Shown here in pieces: positions 1 through 6,540 of a stretch of 12,119 bases of DNA. The stretch comes from an uncultured Sutterella sp. (GTDB lineage: Bacteria; Pseudomonadota; Gammaproteobacteria; Burkholderiales; Burkholderiaceae_F), in NCBI GenBank assembly GCA_900552195.1, contig URYO01000023.1, positions 1 to 12,119 of the forward strand. The letters run 5' to 3'. Below the pieces are notes generated by a model. It saw only the letters and a list, made by a program, of their open reading frames with translations. It had not been told where the DNA came from and made no database searches. Within the stretch, counting starts at the first letter, position 1. Every line of letters begins with the position of its first letter. The position numbers and the translations under genes were made by a program.

Positions 1-221
1 AGGGACATTATTACGGATATGACGGTCCCTGCCCTCCGTGGAATGATGAACGCATCCATCGCTATGTCTTCACCGTCTACGCAGTGGATTTCCCGCTGCT
101 GCCGCTCAAAGGCAATTTCAACGGCAGAGATGTCAAAGAAGCCATGAAAGGTCACATTCTGGCCTCTGCCTCGACCGTAGGAACTTATACGCTGAATCCG
201 AAACTGTTGAAAAATTCTTAG
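1..221 (+). CDS. PEBP / YbhB-YbcL family (Raf kinase inhibitor-like) protein, 3' part only
   Basis: This is the last 72 codons of a gene that begins before the window; the frame starts at base 3 and stops at TAG 219-221. The fragment carries the GPCPPWNDERIHRYVFTVYAVD stretch, here read as GPCPP followed by HRYVFTVYAVD, which forms part of the anion/phosphate-binding pocket of phosphatidylethanolamine-binding-like proteins. It ends with the family-typical G-H-I-L-A-S-A-S-x-x-G-T-Y tail. Bacterial YbhB/YbcL proteins are small (about 150-190 residues), cytoplasmic or periplasmic, and their ligand is not settled; whether this copy has a signal peptide cannot be judged because the N-terminus is missing. 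It is followed 14 nt later by a strong terminator, so it ends its transcription unit. It converges with argC on the other strand. Family assignment is firm; biological role is unknown. Confidence 0.85.
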   Translation, partial: GHYYGYDGPCPPWNDERIHRYVFTVYAVDFPLLPLKGNFNGRDVKEAMKGHILASASTVGTYTLNPKLLKNS

Positions 222-234
222 TCGCATTTAGCAC

Positions 235-270
235 GAAGGGCCGCATTCGCGGCCCTTCGGCTTTTATTTT
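235..270 (+). terminator. intrinsic terminator of the PEBP gene
   Basis: A perfect 10-bp GC-rich stem (GAAGGGCCGC at 235-244 and GCGGCCCTTC at 249-258) closes on a 4-nt ATTC loop and is followed by GGCTTTTATTTT. The T-rich tail is on the + strand only, so it serves the upstream gene; argC, arriving from the other side and stopping at 285, has no T-tract after this hairpin. Confidence 0.9.
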
Positions 271-284
271 CAGGTCAGTTGTCT

Positions 285-1343
285 CTAGGGAACCAAAGCA
301 ATCTGTTCGAGACCTTCGATTTCCGGAAGGCCCATGACAAGGTTCATGGCCTGCACCGCCTGTCCGGCTGAACCTTTGACCAGGTTGTCTTCCACAACCA
401 AGATCACCAAAAGATTAGGTTCTTTGCGGTAGAGCGCAATACGAACCATATTGGAGCCGCGCACCATCCTCGTCTCAGGCTGCGATCCTTCGGGCAGCAC
501 GTCGACAAAAGGCTCATCAGCATAGGCTTTTTCATAAAGAGCCTGGTAATCGATGCTCTTGCCCTTTTCTTTCAATCGCACATAAATCGTCGAGAAGATG
601 CCGCGGATATTGGGCAGCAAGTGAGGAATAAACGTCAGAGGAACGGTTTCTCCGGCAAAAAGGCTCAGCTGCTGCACCATCTCTGGCTCATGACGGTGTC
701 CGGCAACGCCGTAGGCTTTGAAATTATCGGAAAATTCGGCGCAGTTCAGACTGATATCGGCTTTACGGCCGGCGCCGCTGATGCCGGATTTGCTGTCCGC
801 AATAATCGACACATCAAGATTCACAATATCGCCGACTTCTTTATGCAGTTTGAGCAGCGGCATGAGCCCAAGCTCAATCGTAGTCGGGTAGCATCCGGCC
901 ATACCGAGGACATCCGCCTTCTTCATTTCGTCCCGCATACTTTCCGGTTGGCCGTACACGGCATTAGCCAAGATCTCGGGACATTTGTGGTCCATCTTGT
1001 ACCACTTCTTAAAAACTTCTTTGTCTTTCAGACGAAAATCGGCAGCAAGGTCAATAACTTTGACACCCTTAGAAGTGAGCTCTTCGGCCATGCTCATCGC
1101 AACGCCGTGCGGTGTCGCAAAAAATACAACATCACATTGATCTAGAGGTGCAGAGGCAGGGTCTTCAAAAACCAAATCTACTCTTCCTCTGAGCGAAGGA
1201 AACATCTTAGCCACATGCGTTCCGGCGTCCTTTCGACCCGTAATCGTGACGATCGCTGCATGCGGATGCTGTGCCAAAAGGCGGAGTAATTCAATGCCCG
1301 TGTAACCGGAACCGCCCACAATGCCGACTTTTACTTTTTTCAT
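285..1343 (-). CDS. argC: N-acetyl-gamma-glutamyl-phosphate reductase (ArgC)
   Basis: ArgC reduces N-acetyl-glutamyl-phosphate with NADPH to N-acetylglutamate semialdehyde, the third step toward ornithine and arginine, in the cytoplasm. The 352-residue protein starts with an NADP-binding Rossmann loop [10 protein letters not shown] (residues 7-16), has the catalytic cysteine in GMAGCYPTT (Cys151), the conserved [10 protein letters not shown] stretch (185-194) and GHRHEPE (215-221) holding the active-site histidine region. Length fits the ~340-350 residue type-1 family. The frame stays open upstream to 1505, but ATG 1343 is chosen because the protein then begins right at the Rossmann strand, AAAGG lies 8 nt upstream, and the upstream extension would run through the rpsI terminator. 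It follows rplM-rpsI in the same direction, an order common in betaproteobacteria; the tandem hairpins between suggest it is at least partly transcribed on its own. Confidence 0.96.
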   Translation of the reverse strand: MKKVKVGIVGGSGYTGIELLRLLAQHPHAAIVTITGRKDAGTHVAKMFPSLRGRVDLVFEDPASAPLDQCDVVFFATPHGVAMSMAEELTSKGVKVIDLAADFRLKDKEVFKKWYKMDHKCPEILANAVYGQPESMRDEMKKADVLGMAGCYPTTIELGLMPLLKLHKEVGDIVNLDVSIIADSKSGISGAGRKADISLNCAEFSDNFKAYGVAGHRHEPEMVQQLSLFAGETVPLTFIPHLLPNIRGIFSTIYVRLKEKGKSIDYQALYEKAYADEPFVDVLPEGSQPETRMVRGSNMVRIALYRKEPNLLVILVVEDNLVKGSAGQAVQAMNLVMGLPEIEGLEQIALVP

Positions 1344-1385
1344 TTTGAGAGCCTTTAGGAATGAGGATTTGAAAAACTTTGGGAA

Positions 1386-1391
1386 AGTATA
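1386..1391 (-). promoter_or_regulatory. candidate -10 box for argC
   Basis: On the - strand TATACT lies 42 bp before the argC ATG and just downstream of the rpsI terminator hairpins, where an argC promoter would be needed. No good -35 hexamer is seen 16-18 bp upstream, so this is a weak call resting on the -10 box and its position. Confidence 0.3.
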
Positions 1392-1450
1392 TCGTCGGTA
1401 GCACCCGAGAGGCTGTCTGCGGCAAAAAGTTTTCAGCCGCATATAAAGCA

Positions 1451-1498
1451 AAAGGCCGCCGAAGCGACCTTTTTGATGAAAACTGCCCGGAGGCAGTT
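1451..1498 (-). terminator. tandem terminator hairpins after rpsI
   Basis: Two hairpins follow the rpsI stop on the - strand. The first (1481-1498) is a 7-bp stem AACTGCC/GGCAGTT with a TCCG loop followed by TTTTC. The second (1451-1472) is a 9-bp stem with a stable TTCG tetraloop and one G-T pair, followed by a T-rich tail (TTTTGCTTTATAT when read from the stem end). Together they look like an intrinsic terminator, possibly leaky, that separates the ribosomal operon from argC. Confidence 0.75.
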
Positions 1499-1517
1499 CC
1501 CGCAATTCTGAAGCGAA

Positions 1518-1910
1518 TTAACGCTTGGAGAACTGTTTACGACGACGTGCCTTGCGAAGACCGACTTTCTTACGTTCGACTTCACGAGCGTCACGTGTAA
1601 CAAGACCTGCCTGAGACAGAACAGACTTGAGTGCTGCATCGTAATCGATCAGAGCGCGAGTAATACCGTGACGAATTGCGCCGGCCTGACCGGATTCACC
1701 GCCGCCGCGAACATTGACTTTGATGTCGAATGTTTCGACGTTGTCGGTGAGGATGAGCGGCTGACGAACGACCATGCGGCCGGTTTCGCGGTGGATGTAC
1801 TCATCAAGAGAACGGCCGTTGATTTCGATCTTGCCGGTGCCGCGCTTCATGAAGACGCGAGCAACGGAGCTCTTGCGGCGGCCAGTGCCGTAGTTGTAAT
1901 TTCCAATCAT
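1518..1910 (-). CDS. rpsI: 30S ribosomal protein S9
   Basis: S9 sits in the head of the small ribosomal subunit and its basic C-terminal tail reaches the P-site tRNA anticodon stem. The 130-residue product matches the family length exactly. It shows the N-terminal [13 protein letters not shown] block, the central [19 protein letters not shown] block, and the extreme [12 protein letters not shown] end with the terminal Lys-Arg. The start codon lies only 3 nt after the rplM stop (TAA, AAA, ATG) with a weak GAG-type ribosome site inside the end of rplM, which suggests translational coupling to L13. It is co-transcribed from the rplM promoter and ends before the hairpins at 1451-1498. Confidence 0.98.
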   Translation of the reverse strand: MIGNYNYGTGRRKSSVARVFMKRGTGKIEINGRSLDEYIHRETGRMVVRQPLILTDNVETFDIKVNVRGGGESGQAGAIRHGITRALIDYDAALKSVLSQAGLVTRDAREVERKKVGLRKARRRKQFSKR

Positions 1911-1913
1911 TTT

Positions 1914-2342
1914 TTAGATCTCAAGCTGTTTGGGTTGCTGGGCGGAGTGTTTATGGTCGCTGCCGGCATAAACGAAGAGCTTCTTGAACATGGCATAGCC
2001 AAGCGGGCCCTTCGGAAGCATGCCTTTAACTGCGATTTCGAGAGCACGGCCGGGATGCTTTTCCTGCATCTTGCGGAAAGTGGTCTCGTATACGCCGCCG
2101 GGGTAGCCGGAGTGACGGAAATATTTCTTGTCTTCAGCTTTAGCACCGGTCATGACGAGCTTGTCAGCGTTGACAACAATGATGTAATCGCCCGTGTCGA
2201 CGTGCGGTGTGTATTCAGGCTTGTCTTTGCCACGGAGTCTGAGAGCGATTTCAGCGGCAAGGCGGCCGACAACCTTATCGGTTGCATCAACCACGTACCA
2301 TTCACGCTTCACTTCAAGCGGCTTGGCCGAGAAGGTTTTCAT
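1914..2342 (-). CDS. rplM: 50S ribosomal protein L13
   Basis: L13 is an early-assembly protein of the large ribosomal subunit that binds 23S rRNA. The 142-residue product has the standard length and hallmarks: [15 protein letters not shown] near the N-terminus, [25 protein letters not shown], and the C-terminal [12 protein letters not shown] block. An AGGTGA Shine-Dalgarno sits 6 nt before the ATG. It is the first gene of a two-gene operon with rpsI. The promoter and an approximately 130-nt structured leader lie upstream. In E. coli L13 represses its own operon; the leader here may serve the same purpose, but that is inferred. Confidence 0.98.
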   Translation of the reverse strand: MKTFSAKPLEVKREWYVVDATDKVVGRLAAEIALRLRGKDKPEYTPHVDTGDYIIVVNADKLVMTGAKAEDKKYFRHSGYPGGVYETTFRKMQEKHPGRALEIAVKGMLPKGPLGYAMFKKLFVYAGSDHKHSAQQPKQLEI

Positions 2343-2474
2343 TACTATTCACCTATAAATTTGGCGCATACAAATGCGCCGCAAATTATCTTTAAGCTCG
2401 GGCGGATTAATTCCCGAGACGACATTATTTACAACGGACGAGCGATGACGAAAGGGCAACGCTCCAACAGAGAG
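2343..2474 (-). promoter_or_regulatory. structured 5' leader of rplM-rpsI (possible L13 autoregulation site)
   Basis: From the expected transcription start near 2474 to the ATG there are about 130 nt. Two hairpins are visible on the - strand. One has a 6-bp stem CTCGGG/CCCGAG (2397-2402 with 2413-2418) and a 10-nt loop. The other, just above the ribosome-binding site, has a perfect 7-bp GGCGCAT/ATGCGCC stem (2363-2380, 4-nt loop), extended by 5 further A-T pairs (2358-2362 with 2383-2387) across a 2-nt bulge. Nearness of the second hairpin to the AGGTGA site fits translational control. No match to a known leader family could be tested. Confidence 0.45.
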
Positions 2475-2480
2475 GACAGG

Positions 2481-2509
2481 ATTATACGTAAAAAATCAAG
2501 TCAATTCAA
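2481..2509 (-). promoter_or_regulatory. sigma70-type promoter of rplM-rpsI
   Basis: On the - strand TTGAAT (2504-2509) and a perfect TATAAT (2481-2486) are separated by exactly 17 bp. This is the best promoter in the window and suits a strongly expressed ribosomal operon. The start of transcription is expected about 7 bp past the -10 box, near 2474. Confidence 0.85.
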
Positions 2510-2540
2510 CTTGATAACACGCTGATAAAGTTTTTTGCAA

Positions 2541-2569
2541 TTTGGCCGAGCAATCTTTGCTCGGCCAAA
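2541..2569 (-). terminator. 13-bp hairpin at the 3' end of glpD
   Basis: A perfect 13-bp inverted repeat (2541-2553 with 2557-2569, 3-nt loop) begins 3 nt after the glpD stop and lies before the rplM promoter, so it should close the glpKD transcript. However, on the - strand the stem is followed by TTGCAAAAAAC, not a T-run; the better T-run (CTTTTATT) is on the + side. It may therefore act mainly as a 3' stabilising or weak terminator hairpin for glpD, or stop antisense transcription. Confidence 0.6.
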
Positions 2570-2572
2570 CTT

Positions 2573-4039
2573 TTATTCGGAGGCGTCGGCTTCAAAAACG
2601 TCTTTGATCTTAGGCAGAAACTCTTCTGTCTTAGCCTTATTCATCTGACCGATTCTTAGACGACGATAAAGAACGTCCTCAGGTGTCATAGCAAACTGCG
2701 TGTCGCGGCAGTGCACTGCGTAGGCCTTCAGCTGTTCATCCGTCAGCGTGCCTTTGAGAATCTCAGCTTCAAGTTCATCAGGATTGAACTCATTGTCGCG
2801 ATAAATCGACATATATTTCGTCGGACACGGACGCTTGTAAATTAAACCCTGGTCCACAGCCACAGACATAGCGTGTTCGGCCATCTTGCGATAAGCCGTC
2901 CACTTGCCGCCAGTGACCGTGATCATGTTCTTGAATTCAGGAATCACCGAGTGCTCTCTGGAAACCGCAGCGGTCGAGCCGCCGGCATTCGGGTTAAACA
3001 AAGGACGGAGCCCGGCAAACGAAGCCAGCACGTCCTTGCGCGAGATCGGATAGGCAAGATACTTGCGGGCCGTCTCGAGCATGAATTCGATTTCTTCTTC
3101 CGTCGGCTCCGGATTGAAGGAAATGTCTTTTTCTTCCTTGTCTGTCGTCCCGATTTCGAGAACGCCGTGCCAGGGAATGCAGAAGAGAACCCGTCCGTCG
3201 GAAGTTTTCGGAATAAACATGCCGGTCTTGCCGCCGAAATGATCCGTGCTGACAACGATATGAGAGCCTCTTGAAGCGCGGATAAACGGCTTCACATCCG
3301 GAGAAACCATACGGCGGATTTCATCGGCCCAGACACCGGCCGCATTAAAGACCATGCGGGTCTTAACGCTGTATTCTTTGCCGCTGAATTTATCCTTGAC
3401 TTTCACAACGGTAATTTCGCCGCCGCAGCCTCTTTCAAATCCGACCACAGGCACATAGTTCAGCAGAAGTGCTCCGCGGGCTTCCGCCGTTTTCATCAAG
3501 GCAATATTGAGTCGGGAATCATCGAACTGAGCATCCCAGAACTGCACACCGCCCTTTAAGCCGTCAGCCTTTACACCGGGAAGACGACGAATGGTCTCGG
3601 CGGCAGAAAGGAATTCGGTCTTGCCGACCTCGTAGCCGCCGTAAGCCATGGCGCCGTAAAGGCAAAGACCGGCCATGTAGTACTCGCGCTCGAAGTTTTC
3701 ATAGCAGGGAAGAATGAACGGTTCCGGATGAACGATATGCGGCGCATTGCCCAACAGAAGTTTTCGTTCGATCATCGCCTCGCGAACCAGTTTCCAGTCG
3801 CGCGGATTCTTCATATAGCGAACGCCGCCGTGAATCAGTTTGGTAGAACGGCTGGAGGTGCCTTCGGAGAAGTCCTGCGTGTCGAACAACACCGTGGAAA
3901 AACCGCGAGCAGCGGCATCAACCGCAATACCGGCGCCGGTCGCACCGCCGCCGATGATGAGCACATCCCAGACTTTGTCCTCTTCCAATTGCTGAAGACG
4001 GCTTTCTCGCCCCGGATTAGTCTTTGCGTTGAAGTCCAT
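2573..4039 (-). CDS. glpD: FAD-dependent glycerol-3-phosphate dehydrogenase (GlpD type)
   Basis: The enzyme oxidises sn-glycerol-3-phosphate to dihydroxyacetone phosphate and passes electrons through FAD to membrane quinones; it is a peripheral inner-membrane protein. The 488-residue protein is of family length. The FAD Rossmann motif IGGGATGAGIAVDAAARG (residues 29-46) matches the family signature, followed by GTSSRSTKLIHGGVRYM (60-76). The second signature region GGKWTAYRKMA is at 377-387, and the C-terminal helical domain contains TPEDVLYRRLRIG. ATG 4039 is preferred over the in-frame ATG 4054: GGGAG lies 8 nt before it, whereas the site before 4054 (AAAGG) touches the ATG. It begins 2 nt after the glpK stop, implying one operon and translational coupling. 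No Cys-rich GlpC-like partner or glpB is adjacent, which fits the aerobic GlpD form. Confidence 0.94.
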   Translation of the reverse strand: MDFNAKTNPGRESRLQQLEEDKVWDVLIIGGGATGAGIAVDAAARGFSTVLFDTQDFSEGTSSRSTKLIHGGVRYMKNPRDWKLVREAMIERKLLLGNAPHIVHPEPFILPCYENFEREYYMAGLCLYGAMAYGGYEVGKTEFLSAAETIRRLPGVKADGLKGGVQFWDAQFDDSRLNIALMKTAEARGALLLNYVPVVGFERGCGGEITVVKVKDKFSGKEYSVKTRMVFNAAGVWADEIRRMVSPDVKPFIRASRGSHIVVSTDHFGGKTGMFIPKTSDGRVLFCIPWHGVLEIGTTDKEEKDISFNPEPTEEEIEFMLETARKYLAYPISRKDVLASFAGLRPLFNPNAGGSTAAVSREHSVIPEFKNMITVTGGKWTAYRKMAEHAMSVAVDQGLIYKRPCPTKYMSIYRDNEFNPDELEAEILKGTLTDEQLKAYAVHCRDTQFAMTPEDVLYRRLRIGQMNKAKTEEFLPKIKDVFEADASE

Positions 4040-4041
4040 TC

Positions 4042-5541
4042 TTACTGCTCCCATCCTTTAGACCGTGCCACTGCACGGCCCCATTGTGTCGTTAAAAATT
4101 CGCGTTGATCCTGCGACATCGTCGGCTCAAAGGTCCGCTCCCGTCGCCATAATTTTTCAATTTCTTCCGTGCTCTTCCATACTCCGCAGCCGAGGCCCGC
4201 TAGGTAAGCCGCTCCTAAAGCCGTCGTCTCAACAACTTCGGGACGCACGACCGGAACGCCGGAAATATCTGCCTGAAACTGCATCATTAGATCATTTTCC
4301 GAGGCGCCCCCGTCCACCCGCAGCTCGGTGAGCCGCGCGCCGGCATCGTTCATCATTGCCCGAAGAACGTCATTGCACTGGAATGTTATTGATTCTAATG
4401 CAGCCCGGGCGATATGCGCGCGTGTCGTTCCACGAGTCAGACCGATCATTAATCCTCGTGCATGAGGATCCCAGTAAGGCGCACCTAATCCGACAAAAGC
4501 GGGAATCAAATAAACGCCGCCGTTGTCTTTCACTTGTCGTGCCAGGCTCTCGATTTCCGCGCTCGTTTCAATCAGTCCCATACCTTCCCTGAGCCACTGC
4601 ACGACCGCGCCGGCTACGAAGACGCTTCCTTCCAAGGCATATGTGGTTGAGCCCGGAATCTTCCAGCCGACGGTGCTCAAAAGCCGGTTGTCGGATAACT
4701 TGGGCGTCGATCCCGTGTTCATAAGAAGAAAGCCGCCCGTGCCGTAAGTATTTTTAGTCATACCGGGCTTGAAGCATGCCTGCCCGAAAGTGGCCGCCTG
4801 CTGATCGCCGGCCGCCCCGCAGATATCGATCGGTGCGCCGAGGATAGCCGGCGCCGTCTTTCCGATCAGCCCCGAACTCGGAACCACACGAGGGAGCATG
4901 GAAGCGGGTATGCCGAAGATATCCAGCAGCTCCTCATCCCAGCGGCAATTGTGAATATTAAATAAGAGTGTGCGGGAGGCATTCGAGACATCCGTGACGT
5001 GCTCTAATCCGCCGGTCAGATTCCACATAAGCCAGCTGTCGACGGTCCCGAACAAAAGCTCGCCGGCCGCGGCCTTCTCTCTTGCGCCTTCAACGTTATC
5101 TAAAATCCACCGAACTTTCGAAGCCGAGAAATAAGGATCCAGACACAGTCCGGTTTTGTCATGGATTAGAGGTTCAAATCCGCTGTCGTGAAGCTTCTCG
5201 CAAAAACCTGCAGTGCGTCTGTCCTGCCAGACAATCGCACGATAAATCGGCTTTCCGGTTTTCTTCGACCACACGATCGTGGTCTCTCTTTGATTTGTGA
5301 TGCCGAGCGCCCGAAGTGCAGATCCGGACAGCTTAAGATCGGCCAAGGCGCCTAACAGGCATTCCTTTTGTTTGAGCCAAATCTCTTCAGCGTCCTGCTC
5401 TACCCAGCCGTCGTGCGGAAAATACTGAGTCAGAGGTTTTTGGCATGCAGCCAGCGGACGCCCCTCCGCGTTAAAAATAATCGCACGAGCGCTCGTTGTG
5501 CCCAAATCCAGAGAGGCAATTAATTCTGTGGTTCCATTCAT
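4042..5541 (-). CDS. glpK: glycerol kinase
   Basis: GlpK phosphorylates glycerol with ATP to sn-glycerol-3-phosphate, the substrate of the next gene's product. The 499-residue protein is a FGGY-family kinase of usual length. It has the N-terminal phosphate loop [10 protein letters not shown] (11-20), glycerol-contact residues in NQRETT (Arg85, Glu86) and Tyr137, catalytic Asp246 in GDQQAA, the signature [13 protein letters not shown] (137-149), and the second FGGY signature in [21 protein letters not shown], read here as GLMIGLTRG then HIARAALE. The start ATG has GAGG 9 nt upstream. The stretch equal to the E. coli fructose-1,6-bisphosphate loop is changed: ungapped from Asp246, the places of Gly230 and Arg236 are both proline (231, 237), so that feedback is probably absent. 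No glpF permease gene is adjacent. A promoter was not found with confidence. Confidence 0.96.
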   Translation of the reverse strand: MNGTTELIASLDLGTTSARAIIFNAEGRPLAACQKPLTQYFPHDGWVEQDAEEIWLKQKECLLGALADLKLSGSALRALGITNQRETTIVWSKKTGKPIYRAIVWQDRRTAGFCEKLHDSGFEPLIHDKTGLCLDPYFSASKVRWILDNVEGAREKAAAGELLFGTVDSWLMWNLTGGLEHVTDVSNASRTLLFNIHNCRWDEELLDIFGIPASMLPRVVPSSGLIGKTAPAILGAPIDICGAAGDQQAATFGQACFKPGMTKNTYGTGGFLLMNTGSTPKLSDNRLLSTVGWKIPGSTTYALEGSVFVAGAVVQWLREGMGLIETSAEIESLARQVKDNGGVYLIPAFVGLGAPYWDPHARGLMIGLTRGTTRAHIARAALESITFQCNDVLRAMMNDAGARLTELRVDGGASENDLMMQFQADISGVPVVRPEVVETTALGAAYLAGLGCGVWKSTEEIEKLWRRERTFEPTMSQDQREFLTTQWGRAVARSKGWEQ

Positions 5542-5979
5542 TGAGGAGGGCCTCGTTCAATACTTTGACCAATTTTCCGGTCTTGGAGCTAAAAAGCCGG
5601 GTTTGTAACGTCAAACTAGCACAACCGATCGACTAATGGCCGAATTTTCTTCTTTCTCTGTAAAAGAGTCTGCTGAGGTTGCCATCTTTTGTGTCGTATT
5701 GAGCAAAACAAAGCTAAAAATTGCTGATATCTGTCCTTTTTTGTCGCCTAAAACGCACTATTAACGACGAATGTCAGAATCAGAGAATTTGGCAAGGAGG
5801 GGTTTTCTCTTATGAAAATGTCGATTTTCGACTAACTTCGGTTATTTTTCAGAGAAATTCTGCGAAAACACAACTTTCTCTATTTTGCGCCAAAAAAGCG
5901 AAAATAAAAATCCCTAACAATTATTCGAAAAATATGAAACAATTGGGGGTAGAAGTTTTAAAAAGAAAGTGAGGATTAT
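5542..5979. other. AT-rich divergent intergenic region between glpK and hpf
   Basis: These 438 bp must hold the glpK (-) and hpf (+) promoters, but I find no convincing -35/-10 pair for either. Visible items: an inverted repeat GTTTG-N6-CAAAC (5601-5616), 60-75 bp before the glpK ATG, a possible operator; a strong ribosome-site-like AAGGAGGGG (5795-5803) followed 8 nt later by a 7-codon ORF (MKMSIFD, 5812-5835); a short palindrome GTCGA-TTT-TCGAC (5820-5832) inside that ORF; and an imperfect inverted repeat TATTTTGC...GCGAAAATA (5881-5906). The part from about 5830 to 5970 is very A/T rich, unlike the genes on each side. An 83-codon TTG-started frame (5721-5972) crosses it but looks non-coding. 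Confidence 0.5.
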
Positions 5980-6291
5980 ATGAAGCTTCCACTGCAAGTT
6001 AGTTTCCACGGTATCGATCGTTCCGAAGCTCTTGAAAATTTAATCGCAAAAGAAGTCGAAGGACTCCACAAGTTTGACGCTGATCTGATCAGCTGCCGCG
6101 TTGCCGTTGAAAGCGAAGGCCGCCACCAGAACCAGGGTAGAGAATGCAGCGTTCGCGTTTCTCTCAACGCTCCCGGCCACGAATTCATCATGAACACGAA
6201 GAACGAAGATGCCCACGCAGCCGTTCGCGCTGCTTTTGACTCTTTGGCCCGTCAGGTCAAAGACAATGCTGCAAAGCGCAGAGGCAATTAA
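5980..6291 (+). CDS. hpf: ribosome hibernation-promoting factor (HPF/RaiA family, short form)
   Basis: HPF binds the 30S decoding centre and blocks mRNA and tRNA sites so that idle ribosomes are stored in stationary phase. The 103-residue product has the family's beta-alpha-beta-beta-beta-alpha plan: LQVSFHGIDRSEALENLIAKEVEGL (strand then helix; residues 5-29), a strand with CRVAVES, VRVSLNAPGHEFIMN (two strands), and the final helix [20 protein letters not shown]. It lacks the C-terminal dimerisation domain of the long (~180-190 residue) HPF, so it is the short type. GAGG lies 5 nt before the ATG. In many proteobacteria hpf sits after rpoN; here glpK lies divergently upstream and a uvrA-family gene downstream, so the usual neighbour is not adjacent. 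A terminator follows. Confidence 0.93.
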   Translation: MKLPLQVSFHGIDRSEALENLIAKEVEGLHKFDADLISCRVAVESEGRHQNQGRECSVRVSLNAPGHEFIMNTKNEDAHAAVRAAFDSLARQVKDNAAKRRGN

Positions 6292-6316
6292 TCCTCTTTT
6301 CTGCTTGATGCAATCG

Positions 6317-6374
6317 CAGACTCTTCGCTGAGTCTGAGCCCCCGCCCGACAAATGCCGAGGCGGGTTTATTTTT
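6317..6374 (+). terminator. intrinsic terminator of hpf
   Basis: Downstream of the hpf stop there are two stems. The first is a 7-bp stem CAGACTC/GAGTCTG (6317-6323 with 6330-6336, 6-nt loop). The second is the terminator proper: CCCGCC (6341-6346) pairs with GGCGGG (6360-6365) and is followed directly by TTTATTTTT. It separates hpf from the uvrA-family gene. Confidence 0.82.
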
Positions 6375-6455
6375 GCCTGCCGTTTGCGTTTCTTTTCGTT
6401 TCGATTTCAAACATTCACTCACAACTGATTGATTTTCTTGAAATCTTGACGAGAG

Positions 6456-6461
6456 TATAGT
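6456..6461 (+). promoter_or_regulatory. candidate -10 box for the uvrA-family gene
   Basis: TATAGT (five of six consensus bases) lies 79 bp before the chosen ATG and after the hpf terminator. The -35 position at 17 bp spacing reads TTTTCT, which is poor. I see no CTGT-N8-ACAG type LexA box in 6292-6540, so SOS control is not supported by the sequence. Confidence 0.35.
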
Positions 6462-6540
6462 TGACGCTACCAAGGTGCCGTCTTTAAAAATCACCTTCGG
6501 ATTCCACTATAGGCGGCCCTCTCCGTTAACTTGGAAGAAC

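Noticed and set aside
1344..1505. 54-residue N-terminal extension of the argC frame
   Set aside because: It has no family similarity, runs through the rpsI terminator hairpins, and the ATG at 1343 has a ribosome site and begins exactly at the Rossmann strand.
1668..2525. 285-codon open frame on the + strand
   Set aside because: It lies antisense to rplM and rpsI and their promoter; the real genes have full family matches, so this is a shadow.
4039..4054. ATG 4054 as the glpD start
   Set aside because: The AAAGG before it has no spacing to the ATG, while ATG 4039 has GGGAG at 8 nt and follows the glpK stop by 2 nt.
5789..5806. TTGGCAAGGAGGGGTTTT as a sigma54 promoter of hpf
   Set aside because: The -24 GG is present but the -12 GC is missing (TT instead), so it does not meet the sigma54 pattern.
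5721..5972. 83-codon frame before hpf
   Set aside because: TTG start without a ribosome site, AT-rich low-complexity composition and no recognisable protein features; it ends just before hpf by chance.
6475..6540. GTG 6475 as the start of the uvrA-family gene
   Set aside because: No ribosome-binding site precedes it and the extra 22 residues do not resemble UvrA N-termini; ATG 6541 fits better.
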